Assembly: GCF_048569485.1 (NCBI RefSeq) | Contig: NC_134357.1 | Location: 110,220,744 to 110,284,743, forward strand | DNA length: 64,000 bases | Source of the DNA: Anomaloglossus baeobatrachus | Lineage: Eukaryota; Chordata; Amphibia; Anura; Aromobatidae | Reading direction: 5' to 3' | Part shown: positions 35,067 to 46,424 of the stretch, piece after piece | Numbering within the stretch: the stretch's first letter is position 1 | Layout: every line of letters begins with the position of its first letter | Notes under the pieces: model-generated | The model's input: only the letters and a program-made list of their open reading frames with translations | The model's database searches: none | What the model was told of the DNA's origin: nothing | Program-made: the position numbers and the translations under genes

Positions 35067-35898
35067 TAGCTGTGGTTACACATGCGCATTATGATCCAAT
35101 TAATAACCAAGGGACTGATAAAGATAAATGAGCACACAGTCTTTGTGAAATAACAAGCCTTTCTTCATAATATATACAGTACAGTATTTAGACTAGAAAT
35201 CGGAGGAAAGAATATGTACATCGTGACACATGCTTATAATGGACATCATCGCTGACCACCACAGCGGGGATTTAGAATGACAGTTGTTGTTAATATTTTA
35301 TTTGATTGCATTTGCTGATGTTTGTAAAGAGTTGAAAAATCTTGAACAACCAAATGACATGCCTGATAACAGTGTTTTCCTCCAAATGATATAATAAGGG
35401 AATTTACTAAGCATAGCGTATCCTACACCAGTCCAAGGTTACATTGACACATCCTTAAGCTTTCCGTTTTTAAACAGACGGCACATTGTCTCAGGGTTTC
35501 ATTGAACCATACACACATCTGTTTTAAAAATAGATCCATGAGCCCCAACCGGGACACCCAGAGCTCATTCTATTCTCATGCGTTTTGCAGATCAGATTCA
35601 GCCATCATAGGCTACATAATCTGCTAAAAAACGGATCAAAAATGTCACATATTTCAGCGTTCCATCCGTGTTTCATCTGTTTTTGAAGTTTTGAAGAGTA
35701 CCTATCATCAAGAATGATTGTTATTTTTGATTATTTTAATAAATTACAAGCAAAAAACTATAAGCTTTAAAAAGAAATATAATTTTTTTTACATTTGCTA
35801 AGTTAAGTCATATGCACATCAGCAAATTGTGCATATATGACTATCTGCTGAATGTCACTGCCAACTGTTAGCATTCACAGCAGCAATGTATCACTTTA
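35067..35898. other. No gene recognised
   Basis: AT-rich flank after the Tc1 right end. There is no domain-bearing frame. Confidence 0.6.
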
Positions 35899-36220
35899 AG
35901 GCCTCCGCCACACATCCGTCAAAACCACGTCTGTGTAAAACGGGCCGTTTTTCGGGTCCGTTTTCCGTTTTTTAGGTCCGTTTTTATGGTATGTGTGGCC
36001 TGCGTGTGTATCCCGTATGCTAGCCGTATGTGCGTGTGGAATATCCGTGTGTGCGTGAGTGAAATAACTGACATGTGTGTGTGTTGTCCGTGTGAAATGT
36101 ACGTGTGTGATGCAAAATGTCTTTACTAGTACATGTCGGAAGACAGAGTAGCGGGATGAGAATGAACTCGGGAGAACTTCACCCGACTTCATTGTCATGC
36201 CGCGGCTCTATCTTTGTGCC
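35899..36220. mobile_element. One end of a MITE-like repeat
   Basis: It begins aaggcctccgccacacatcc and is rich in tccgttttt and gtgtg tracts, resembling one terminus of a family related to the elements at 61281 and 62966 (AAGGCC...GCCACAC). The opposite end was not found. Confidence 0.45.
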
Positions 36221-36339
36221 GTGTACTGATTAGCGGTCACCTGTGAATGATTCACCGGTGACCGCTAATCCCCTGAGTGACTGAAGTGTCCCCCCCCTCT
36301 CTCATACTCACCGATCCCCGATCAACGGCGCTGCACGGC

Positions 36340-36790
36340 ATTCACACTGCTCCGGCGGCATTTTCTAATTTGAAAAAGCCGGCCGCTCATTAAACAATCT
36401 CGTATTCCCTGCTTTCTCTCCCCACCGGCGCCTGAGATTGGTTGCAGTGAGACACGCCCACCACGCTGAGTGACAGGTGTCTCACTGCACCCAATCACAG
36501 CAGCCAGTGGGCGTGTCTATACTGTGCAGTGAAATAAATAAATAATTTAAAAAAATGGCGTGCAGTCCCCCCCCCATTTTAATACCAGCCAGATAAAGCC
36601 ATACGGCTGAAAGCTGGTATTCTCAGGATGGGGAGCTCCACGTTATGGGGAGCCCCCCAGCCTAAAAATATCAGTCAGCAGCCGCCCAGAATTGCCGCAT
36701 ACATTATATGCGACAGCTCTGGGACTGTACCCGGCTCTTCCCGATTTGCCCTGGTGCGTTGGCAAGTCGGGGTAATAAGGAGGATGCATC
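36340..36790. repeat. hAT interior sequence, second copy
   Basis: It matches 28270-28830 through ttggttgcagtgagacacgc, ggatggggagctccacgtta and gggactgtacccggctcttc. It sits directly downstream of the minus-strand hAT transposase, so it is probably the 3' untranslated part of that element. Confidence 0.7.
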
Positions 36791-37105
36791 AAGCACATTC
36801 AAAAATACGTCAGCCTTAACTGCCCCCTGGATGACACCGGGGTAGCAAAGTCCTTGCTGAACCAAGACTTGTTCATCTTGGATCATTTTTAAAAACACAG
36901 CAAGGGGACTCCAAGCAGAGTCTCCCTTTTTTCCAAAAATTGGGCCACACACACCACTTCAATGGCATCACTTGTACCCCAGTTGCAAACTTGACATGTT
37001 GATTTGCATCAAGCACATTCAAAAATACGCCAGACTTCACTCTCCCCAAGATGACACCGGGGTAGCAAAGTCCTTGCTGATCCATGACTTGTTCATCTTG
37101 ATGAA
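36785..37105. repeat. 227-bp tandem duplication in the hAT 3' region
   Basis: gcatcaagcacattcaaaaa occurs at about 36786 and again at about 37007-37013. Both are followed by gacaccggggtagcaaagtc and gacttgttcatcttg. The second copy is continuous with the transposase C-terminus. Confidence 0.8.
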
Positions 37106-37262
37106 CGTTAGTCTGTCCACATTGTCACTGGACAGTTGCGTGCGCTTATCTGTCAGCACACACCCAGCAGCACTGAAGACACGTTCAGAGACAATGCTAG
37201 CTACGGGATAGGACAAGATCTCCAAGGCGTAAGTGGTGAGTGTGGAGACATGGGGCTCAGTG

Positions 37263-38213
37263 GGTGCTCTCGTCCACTAAAACCCACCGCCTTTAAAAAG
37301 ACAGCGTGGCTCGGGGCTCATCCCAACTGAACGCCGGCCTCCTTAATCATGGGCGTAACACTACTCAGACAACACAGGGTGAGGGAACCACAATAATTAG
37401 ACTTTATTGGATCCCCAAACAATTAACGGCACATAACACATAACCAGCAAAACACACAAATGTAACAGGCAACAGAGTCTCACCCTTCCGCTGGCTCACC
37501 AGGGATTTAGAATGTCCATGCCTCACAGGTTCCAGGGCCACTTACTCCAATCCAGCAGCACCCCGCTTTCGGCGGGCACCCACGGTGACTGGAATAACGC
37601 CAGATTTAGGAAGCTGGCTGAGGTCTGCAAAGTCTGTAGCCAGGTGACCAAATTGTCCTAACCTGGGTTTCTTCCTTAAGTAGTCCTTGGTATGATGATA
37701 CAATCCTGGCAGCCGGGGTCGAAATCCCTAGACTGTGGATATGGTCTCCAACCGGAACCGGAGTCAGTAGATTGAAGCCATAAGAAATCCTGATCCTCTA
37801 GTCAGCTCCGAAGAGCTTAGACTGGATCCATCAGCATCCATCAACCTTCATCAATCTGGTGGCTTAACGAAGTCCCTTTTATAGCCACAGCCTTCCACTT
37901 AGATACACTGCGTCCTCATCGATTGGTTGGACAAGATTGCTTCTCCCATTGGATGAATTTCAAGCTGCATGGATAATGTTCATTTAAATGATGTGCATAG
38001 AAAGACTCAGTATATCTACATGGAGTCTGCAAGTAATCGACTAGACAATGGCTACTAAGGTAATTACATTATCAATTCACAACTACAATACAATGAATAC
38101 TCTGAAGGGTCTGGTCCCAAACAATAGTTAAGCAAACATGAGTTACCACACAGTAGAACAATACGTCTGGCTGAATTTTAAGAAACTTTAACCCCTGAGA
38201 GTCCATGTCGTCA
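37263..38213 (-). mobile_element. Solo LTR inserted in the hAT transposase
   Basis: Both sides show CAGTG (37258-37262 and 38214-38218), a likely 5-bp duplication, and hAT coding sequence continues on each side. On the minus strand it has a polyadenylation signal (AATAAAGTCTAATTATTGTG near 37396-37415) followed by a short tail, as in an LTR R-U5 region. No internal genes are present. Length is 951 bp. Superfamily is not assigned; the element is a fossil. Confidence 0.6.
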
Positions 38214-39640
38214 CAGTGAGCCCAGGCCATTTTTCAAGATTGGAAGCCCAAAATGAACAAAGTTCCAGTTGCACAGTGATAGCATCGATGTTTATTTGGA
38301 GATACTCCTGTATCATCCTCTCCAGCCATTGACTATGTGTCAGACTTCTTGTCTCTTGTGTGGCCTTGCAAAGGATGGTCTAAAAAAATTATGAAACGAT
38401 TCCATAAAACTGCTGTTACCACCAGATACGGTGTTGCTGGTACGGTTTGACTGATGATGACGAGACAGTCCCATGCTTGGCAAGTTAAAACTGGGAGATT
38501 CACTCTGTGCACCACTGGTGTTTGGTGGAAAAGCCGAGCTAAGATTGCATAACAGCTTCTGCTGATACTCCTGCATATGTGCGTCCCTTTCTATGGCTGG
38601 AATTATTTTGCTAAATTTGGACTTGTACCGGGGATCTAAGAGTATGTCAACCCAGTAGTCATCATTACTTCTAATTCGGACAATCCGAGGGTCATGTTGT
38701 AGGTAGTGCAGCAAGAAGGCGCTCATGTGTCATGCACATCCATGCGGACCAAGTCCTTGCTGTGTTTGTGGTGGCGAGGTGATAACCGTGCTTCCTTCCT
38801 CTGACATCTCCCCCTAACCTCGAACAACCGAAATTTGACCAAGGTCTCCCTCATCTGCTGAGTCTTCCATGCCCATCGCCAGTTCGTCCTCCATTTCTTC
38901 CTGGGCTCCTGCACCTTCCTCAACAGTTTGGCTTCTACCATGCACCCTTGTTAATCCATCTCCACCACCGTCCCATGACTGCCACCTTGGTGATGCTAAA
39001 CGTCTGGACCTTGTAGATCTTGGTATCCCTTCCGCATATGAATCCTCCTGTACTTCCTCCCCTTCCTCTTGTCCCACCTCCTGACTCCAAATAGTGTTTA
39101 GAGTGTGCTCCAGTATTCTAATGACTGGAATTGTCATGTCAATCCAGCAGCGTGATCTGCCCCACCTCTGCATCTCGTTGAGCCAGGCTATATGTCATAA
39201 CGTATTGCACCAGGGCTCGGCGGTGCTGCCACAGACGCTGCAACATGTGGAGAGTCGAAATTCAAGCGTGTCGCCACATCGCATTTCAGGCGGTGCACCA
39301 ACAGGCCGAAGACTCCTGGAGCGATGCAAGTTGGTCAGCTGCGCTAGGTGAACGGCGGAAGTGAGCAGAGAGTGACCGTGCCCTGTGCAGAAGCCCATCT
39401 AGGCCGGGATAGTGGGTTAAAAATTGCTGGACAACAAGGTTCAACACGTGAGCCATACAAGGCACGTTTGTCACCTTGCCCCGGCGAAGGGCCACACCCA
39501 GGTTTGCAGCATTGTCGCACACGGCCTTCCCTCGCTGCAGGTTGAGTGGAGACAACCATTTACTAAACTCGCTCCCCAGAGCTGACCACAACTCCTCAGC
39601 TGTGTGACTCTTATTTCCCAGACATTTCAAGGTAAAGACC

Positions 39641-40120
39641 ACGGTCCACGGTCCCCTGAGGAAGTCACACGAAACACGTGTTGGGACTTGTCCCCATGTG
39701 TGTCCACATGCAAGGTGTTTTATCCTGGTAAGCTCCCTCACTTTAAGTGTAGTGCTGTGGTGATACTCATGCTTTACTGTCTTGCAGCATGCAGCTCTCT
39801 GACTTTGTTCAGTGTATGTAGTAAGGTGCTTTGCTGCAAATGGCTTTCTTACTTGTATATGTGATTTTCTCACTCAGCACTTTATCAGGGAGCAAGTACA
39901 TACATTATCTTGACATGTGGCCCCACATGGGGTGTTTTTCACCTTTTTGTGTCATTTTCTTGGTCATTATATATTTCTCTGTACTTTTATATCCCATGTA
40001 CTCTATGTTCAAATAAATTTCTATGTTCATTATAGAGTTTTTTCCTGTTTTACTTTGTGATCATGGGATGTATGGATATATTTAGGCAAATTTAAAGACT
40101 TCTGTCTTTTCTTATAAATG
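39641..40120 (+). mobile_element. 480-bp retroposon with 13-bp target duplication and hammerhead-like motif
   Basis: The sequence caaggtaaagacc occurs at 39628-39640 and 40121-40133, and hAT coding sequence continues on both sides, so 39641-40120 is a clean insertion. A 13-bp duplication points to a target-primed retrotransposition mechanism. No coding capacity is seen. The 5' end has a hammerhead-like fold (39651-39687). The 3' part is AT-rich and ends cttataaatg. A short non-autonomous Penelope-like element is the most economical reading. Confidence 0.75.
39651..39687 (+). ncRNA. Hammerhead-like ribozyme motif, type I minimal form
   Basis: GTCCC (39651-39655) pairs with GGGAC (39683-39687) as stem I. 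Between them are CTGAGGA (39656-39662), which fits the CUGANGA core; AGTCACAC, where stem II should be; GAAA (39671-39674); a very short stem III (CACGTG); and a UU cleavage dinucleotide (39681-39682). Compact stem III is known from hammerheads in Penelope-like elements. Stem II looks weak or eroded, so self-cleavage may be slow or lost. Confidence 0.6.
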
Positions 40121-42135
40121 CAAGGTAAAGACCGCCTGATGCCGTTGAGCTCTGCTGCCAGCATAGTAAGGAGGTGTGCAGGATTCCTTGTGCGCAGTTA
40201 CAACACGGGTGGCCTGACCAGACAGGCTTTGGGTGGAGGTGGAGGACCCAGACGAGGTTGAGGAGGCAGAAGCAGTGGAGGAACTTCGACATACAGAGGA
40301 TTGACGTAAAACTCGTGGGGTCGGCAAGACTTGTACAGCAGACCCTTCTCCATCTCTCACCATAGTTACCCAGTGCCCAGTCAGCAACATGTAACGCCCC
40401 TGTCCATACTTACTGGTCCAAGTATCGGTGGTGAAATGCACCCTGTCACACACAGAGTTTCTCAAGGAAGCGGTGATGTTGTGTGCGACATGCTGGTGTA
40501 GCGCAGGCACGCCTTTCTTGGAGAAGTAGTGGCGACTGGGCATCTGGTACTGGGGCACAGCGACGGACATAAGGTCTCGAAAATCCTCTGTGTCCACCAG
40601 GCGGAAAGGCAGCATTTCTGTAGCCAACAGCTTGCAGAGGGTGAAAGTCAACCTCTTAGCTGTGTCATGGCTAGGAGGAAATGGTCTTTTAATTGTCCAC
40701 ATGTGAGGGACCAAGATCTGGCTGCTGTGCAGAGACGGCGTTGAGTATGGTGTCCCTGAAAAACTGCTGGTCTGTGAGGAAAGTGCAGGCGGAGACATGA
40801 TGTTGCCTTCATCCAAAGTTGGTGCTCTCGATGTCTGAGAGAGATCTACACCAGCACCTGTTTCCCCTTCCAAAACAACTGAAAACCTGCCAATCAAACT
40901 GCGGTTAAAGAGGTGGAAGGTCTGCGTCGAAAAACATGTGTGACAGCTGTCCCCACAGTCATAGAGGATGAAGAGCGCGCGGATGCACTTGAAAGGGCAG
41001 ACGGTGGTTGGCCTGCTCCGCTAGGCCGCATTGTAGCACAGTGAACTTTTCACTGGGACTTATGCTTGTTATTCATGTGACGGTTCATGGACGAAGTAGT
41101 CAAACTAGTGAGTTTTTGGCCTCTACTTAGAGATTGGCGACAAATCTTACAGATTACGTGAGTTGGGTGATCCTTTGCGATGTCAAAAAAGGACCAGGCT
41201 AGGCAACTATTAGAGCACATGTGACCTGCAGAGCCACCCCGACTTGTGCTCAGAGGCAGAGTTGTGGCTGAGGATGCAGTTGTTGACATGCTTCCAGTAC
41301 TCCTTCTTTGTCCAGGAAGGCGCAAGCTAACCTCGTTATCAGTCATATCCTCCTCCATCGCCTCTGCTGACCTCCTCGAGTGCCTGACTGTGGGTTGACA
41401 GTAAGTGGGATCTACAACCTCATCATCAACCTGTGTGTTTGCACTCCCCTCGCCCTCAGATCTAACCTCTTCCTGCCCTGACTGAATAGTTAAGTTGTCA
41501 TTCCAATCAGGTATCTGAGTCTCATCGCCATCAGCCTGTTTCTCATTGTCGCCACCAAGAGGAGTTACAGTTTGGGAATGAGGATCTACATTATGCTCAG
41601 AAACTTGGTCAGCAGGGCCTGAATCTGACTCACAAAGCTTCTGGGCATCACTGCAGATCATTTCCTGGTCTGTACTCACTGTAGCATGGGAGCAGACCTC
41701 TGATTCCCAGGCTAGAGTGTGACTAAACAGCTCTGCAGACTCACCCATCTCTGTTACACCATACTCTGCAGGGCGGGTGGAGACTTGAGAGCTGGTAGAA
41801 AGCAAGTGCGATTGGGGTGACAACTCAGAGGACTGTTATTTTTTGGATGTTGAAGTTGAAGTGGAGCAGAGGCCACTTGTTGGAGCACTTGAGATCCATT
41901 CAAGCATGTTCTTTTTTTGTGCATCATCTACCTTTGTTAGAGTTGTTCGGTTCCGTAAAAAAGGGATTACATCAGATTGTCCACGGAAAGTAGTAGACAT
42001 CTTACTTTTGCTGGAAGATGGCCTTTCTTCAGCAGATGTTACTGTAGCTTTACCACCTTCCCCACGGACACAAACTTTTTTTTCCCTTTCCAACACGTCT
42101 GTTCCCCTTTCCACCATCATCTGTACTTTTGCCAC

Positions 42136-42494
42136 TCATTTTGTTTGTGACAAGATTGGACACTTAAAATGTAGCAAAAATGGAGAGGTGGTGTACAATG
42201 AAGAGGTGGTCTAACTTTATTGACAGCTGAAGAACCAACACTGACTATCTCTGACAATGAAACTATGGCCTTAAAAGTGGCAGCACTTTTTGCAAATTAA
42301 ATTAGCGTAGCACAAATGGACAGGTGCTGTACAAAGCCGTAAAATGCTCGGGTGCTCGATGTTGATTTTTTTTAAAAAAAATCATTAAAAAATAAAAAAA
42401 TTAAAAAACCCAAACACATAACCCTAACGTTAGGGGTAAAAAAAATGATGTGGGCTTTGCCCAATTTTTGTGTCCAGCCAGGTACAACTAGGCA
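42136..42494. other. 5' part of the hAT element, non-coding
   Basis: This sequence lies upstream of the hAT transposase frame and is AT-rich with poly-A runs. It runs up to the gtacaactaggca sequence duplicated around the next insertion. Confidence 0.5.
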
Positions 42495-43869
42495 AATAAG
42501 GAATAACGTTTAGAACTCCATTCTATTTCTGAACTGGGTGCAAAAACCTAAAAAAACATCACTATATGGAGATAAGGTATGCACACCAGTGACTAGGCAA
42601 GGGGAATACATGTAATAGCAGAAACTGCTGTGTGAATACTGACATGAAAAATTCAATAGCTATATGCAAGAATGAAATGTGAAAAATGGAACCTGCATTA
42701 CTGCCATGAATATATGAATAAAGAGAAATTTAGCTACTGAATTGATCAATGCAATAGAGCCCCAATACTACGCCAAAGTATTTCTCTACGTTGGGGTCCC
42801 TAGCTTGTGTGTGTCCTCTCATGCAGTTAAAAAATTTACCGTGTATGGGAAGCTGAGACCCAGGCTATATATACGTATCATGTGGATTGGCAATAGGTGT
42901 GAGTGGGGTGGGTTGACAAACTAAAAACTACTAACAAATAAGGAATAAAGTTTAGAACTCCATTCTATGTCTGAACTGGGTGCAAAAACCTAAAAAACAT
43001 CACTATATGGAGATAAGGTATGCACACCAGTGACTATGCACTATAAAGAGAAATTTAGCTACTGAATTGATAGTGAACCCACCCCACTCACACCTATTGC
43101 CAATCCACATGATACGTATATATAGCCTGGGTCTCAGCTTCCCATACACGGTAAGTTTTTTAACTGCATGAGAGGACACACACAAGCTAGGGACCCCAAC
43201 GTAGAGAAATACTTTGGCGTAGTGTTGGGGCTCTATTGCATTGATCAATTCAGTAGCTAAATTTCTCTTTATTCATATATTCATGGCAGTAATGCAGGTT
43301 CCATTTTTCACATTTCATTCTTGCATATAGCTATTGAATTTTTCATGTCAGTATTCACACAGCAGTTTCTGCTATTACATGTATTCCCCTTGCCTAGTCA
43401 CTGGTGTGCATACCTTATCTCCATATAGTGATTTTTTTTAGGTTTTTGCACCCAGTTCAGACATAGAATGGAGTTCTAAATGTTATTCCTTATTTGTTAG
43501 TAGTTTTTCGTTTGTGAACCCACCCCACTCACACCTATTGCCAATCCACATGATACGTATATATAGCCTGGGTCTCAGCTTCCCATACACGGTAAGTTTT
43601 TTAACTGCATGAGAGGACATACACAAGCTAGGGACCCCAACGTAGAGAAATACTTTGGCGTAGTGTTGGGGCTCTATTGCATTGATCAATTCAGTAGCTA
43701 AATTTCTCTTTATTCATATATTCATGGCAGTAATGCAGGTTCCATTTTTCACATTTCATTCTTTCATATAGCTATTGAATTTTTCATGTCAGTATTCACA
43801 CAGCAGTTTCTGCTATTACATGTATTCCCCTTGCATAGTCACTGGTGTGCATACCTTATCTCTATATAT
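42495..43869. repeat. Inverted-repeat cluster of a ~350-bp family, three copies
   Basis: One copy lies forward at 42540-42915 and two lie reversed at 43075-43450 and 43505-43860. They share gcagaaactgctgtgtgaat, gatcaatgcaatagagcccc, cttgtgtgtgtcctctcatg and caggctatatatacgtatca. The cluster is flanked by a 13-bp repeat gtacaactaggca (42482-42494 and 43870-43882), so it probably entered as a unit. The family is related to the inverted repeat at 15935-16722 (shared attgatcaatgcaa and agagcccc blocks, ctatatat ends). Confidence 0.8.
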
Positions 43870-44656
43870 GTACAACTAGGCAGCTGGAGATTGCAAGTCG
43901 CAGAACAGGGTGGCCCAAGCTCTCTGGGCCCCCTCGCTGCGAATTGCAGTCTGCAGCCACCCCAGAAAATGACGCGTTCATAGAAGCGAAATCTTCTGGT
44001 GCTGTATCCAACTCTTCCAGTGGCCCTGGAAGGGGTTAATACCAGCTTTGTTTTGCCAGCTGATATTAACCCCTTCACGACCGCGGGCAGTAAAATGACG
44101 TCCTATTTTAACGTGACTTAACGACCAGGGACGTAATTTTACGGCTTAAAGTTCATTTGATTGCCGTGGCCATAGCAACGGCTTTCAAATGATGTCCCCT
44201 GCTGTTTCTTACAGCAGGGGACCTTTGCTTCACCCCAGGGGGGGTGGCATCGCCACCCCCCATCGATGATCGATGTGATTGGCTGTTCAAATCTGAACCG
44301 CCAACCACATCTTTCGCACTGATTTTGGTAAAAATAATGCCGGAAATAGTGCGATACTGTGAGATCCGGCTATGATGTGCTGTAGCAGGTACAGCAGATC
44401 ATAGGTGGATCTCAAACATGCCGCCCCAAGCCCCTGCAGCACTGATTGGAGCGATCGTGCTATGACGCACAATCGCTCCAATCAGTGTGCAGTGGGGCGG
44501 TCTGATCTGCCGGTGGCCGCCCTCCCCAGGCCTGTGCTGGTCTAGGGACCCTCCCCCAACATGTCTGCAGCGTGCAGCACTGGCTGGTATTAGTGGTACC
44601 ACGCCACCGCTGCTGCTGCCACGTCACGGAGCAGGAGCGGTGAGTATTGTGCTCAC

Positions 44657-45330
44657 CTTGCAGCCCCTGCGCGCTTCCGTAATGGCCCCTGCTCGTGCCC
44701 CCCTGCGATCTGCCCCCCCGACATCCCGATCTGCCACCCCGACATCCCGATCTGCCCCCCGCCATCTCTATTCTGCAGCTCCTCCGGTATCTCCCTCCTC
44801 CTCTGCTCTCCTTGCAGCCCCTGTGCGCTCTTGTGATTGCTCCTGCGCGCTCCCGCAATGGCCCCTGCCCGTGCCCCCCTGCGATCTGCCCCCCCGACAT
44901 CCCGATCTGCCCCCCCGACATCCCGATCTGCCCCCCGCCATCTCTATTCTGCAGCTCCTCCGGTATCCCTCCTCCTCTGCTCTCCTTGCAGCCCCTGCGC
45001 GCGCTTGTGATTTGCTCCTGCGCGCTCCCGTAATGGCCCCTGCCCGTGCCCCCCTGCGATCTGCCCCCCCGACATCCCGATCTGCCCCCCCGACATCCCG
45101 ATCTGCCCCCCCGACATCCCGATCTGCCCCCCGCCATCTCTATTCTGCAGCTCCTCCGGTATCTCCCTCCTCTGCTCTCCTTGCAGCCCCTGCGCGCTCT
45201 TGTGATTGCTCCTGCGCGCTCCCGTAATGGCCCCTGCCCGTGCACCCCTGCGATCTGCCCCCCCCGACATCCCGATCTGCCCCCCGACATCCCGATCTGC
45301 CCCCCGACATCCCAATCTGCCGGCCTCCGA
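44657..45330. repeat. GC-rich array with 21-bp subrepeats
   Basis: Blocks starting cttgcagcccctgcgcgc recur at about 44657, 44811, 44984 and 45180. The spacing grows because each holds a different number of the 21-bp unit gacatcccgatctgcccccc. Long open frames on both strands here are repeat translations. Confidence 0.9.
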
Positions 45331-45356
45331 CGTGATCTCTATTCTGCAGCTCCTCC

Positions 45357-45460
45357 GGTATCTCCCTCCCCCTCTGCTGTCCCCCTCCCCCTCTGCTGTC
45401 CCCCTCCCCTCTGCTGTCCCCCACCCCCCTCTGCTGCCCCCCCCCCTCTGCTGTCCCCCC
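45357..45460. repeat. (ctccccctctgctgtcccc)n tract
   Basis: Five to six imperfect units of about 19 bp end before a splice-like ttacctgtcttcac sequence that is not otherwise supported. Confidence 0.85.
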
Positions 45461-45674
45461 GACGTCCTCTTACCTGTCTTCACCGGCCGATCACATCTGC
45501 CTCCATCCCTGGGTCCTTCTTCCTGGGTCTTCTGCTGAGCTGTCCAATTTCCTGCCTGCGGCTCCTGTACAGCTGTCTATCTCGCTTGCCTTCTGTTCCT
45601 CCTGCTACTCCTCTGGGTACTGTGAGTATAACTTTTTTTTTTTTCTTTTTTTCCTCTATCCCCTGTCCATTTTT

Positions 45675-46300
45675 ACACCTCGTGCGTCCCGCCGAGCGCT
45701 ATTCAGGGATGCAGATAACGTATCTGCATCCGTGGTCAGTTTTCGGCGGGACTTTTTTTTTCCCGTATCCCCGACGCTTTCTGTATCGCATCAGTCCGTG
45801 CGTCGCGCCGAGCGCTGATCAGGGATGCACATAACGGATCGGCATCCCTGCTCAATTTTTGGCGTGACAAAAAGCATCGGGGATACGGAAAAAAAAGTAA
45901 CGCCAAAAATTGAGCAGGGATGCCGATCCGTTATGTGCATCCCTGATCAGCGCTCGGCGGGACGCACGGACTGATGCGATACAAAAAGCGTCGGGGATAC
46001 GGAAAAAAAAAGTATCGCATCAGTCCGTGCGTCCCGCCGAGCGCTGATCAGGGATGCACATAACGGATCGGCATCCCTGCTCAATTTTTGGCGTGACTTT
46101 CTTTTCCGTATCCCCGATGCTTTTTGTCAAGCCAAAAATTGAGCAGGGATGCCGATCCGTTATGTGCATCCCTGATCAGCGCTCGGCGGGACGCACGGAC
46201 TGATGCGATACAAAAAGCGTCGGGGATACGGAAAAAAAAGTATCGCATCTGTCCGTGCGTCCCGCTGAGCGCGGATCAGCATCCCTGCTCAATTTTTGGC
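45675..46300. repeat. Array of alternating inverted repeats, six arms
   Basis: A ~85-bp segment (gtgcgtcccgccgagcgctg, then atcagggatgcacataacgg, then atcggcatccctgctcaatt) occurs forward at about 45678, 45784, 46012 and 46240, and reversed at about 45900 and 46132. Spacers are gcgtcggggatacggaaaaa tracts. Neighbouring arms can fold into a series of long hairpins. It lies between the GC-rich array and the 390-bp modules of the TTAA element. Confidence 0.9.
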
Positions 46301-46424
46301 GTAACTTTTGTTTTTTTACCGTATCCCAGCGCTTTTTGTATCTCATCCGACCGTGCCTCCTGCAGCGGCCGATCAGTGCACTGCGTCTGTGCGTTTGAAA
46401 AGTCAAATGGTGTTCCTTGTCTTC

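Larger units (their letters stand above)
37037..42135 (-). pseudogene. hAT transposase with BED zinc finger, broken
   Basis: Reading from 42135 downward, an acidic/serine-rich N-terminal region (42135-41252) leads to a BED-type finger at 41050-41250 (VICKICRQSL with Cys-x2-Cys, then HMNNKH). The catalytic core begins with VHFTTDTWTSKYGQG (about 40388-40440) and continues with VCDNAANLGV and MAHVLNLVVQ (about 39450-39530). The C-terminal dimerisation segment (SYPVASIVSERVFSAAG) is at 37150-37220. A TAA at 41836-41838 interrupts the N-terminal part, and the frame changes after 41050 and again below 39286. A solo LTR (37263-38213) and a retroposon (39641-40120) also interrupt it. The gene is clearly dead. 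The transposase would have cut and pasted an element with 8-bp duplications. Confidence 0.88.

Noticed and set aside
45470-45485. Splice acceptor or donor-like ttacctgtcttcac in the second TTAA element
   Set aside because: There is no exon support around it, and the motif is common by chance in a pyrimidine-rich tract.
44460-45834. Open frames of 276, 262 and 246 codons on both strands
   Set aside because: They translate the 21-bp-based GC-rich array of the second TTAA element.
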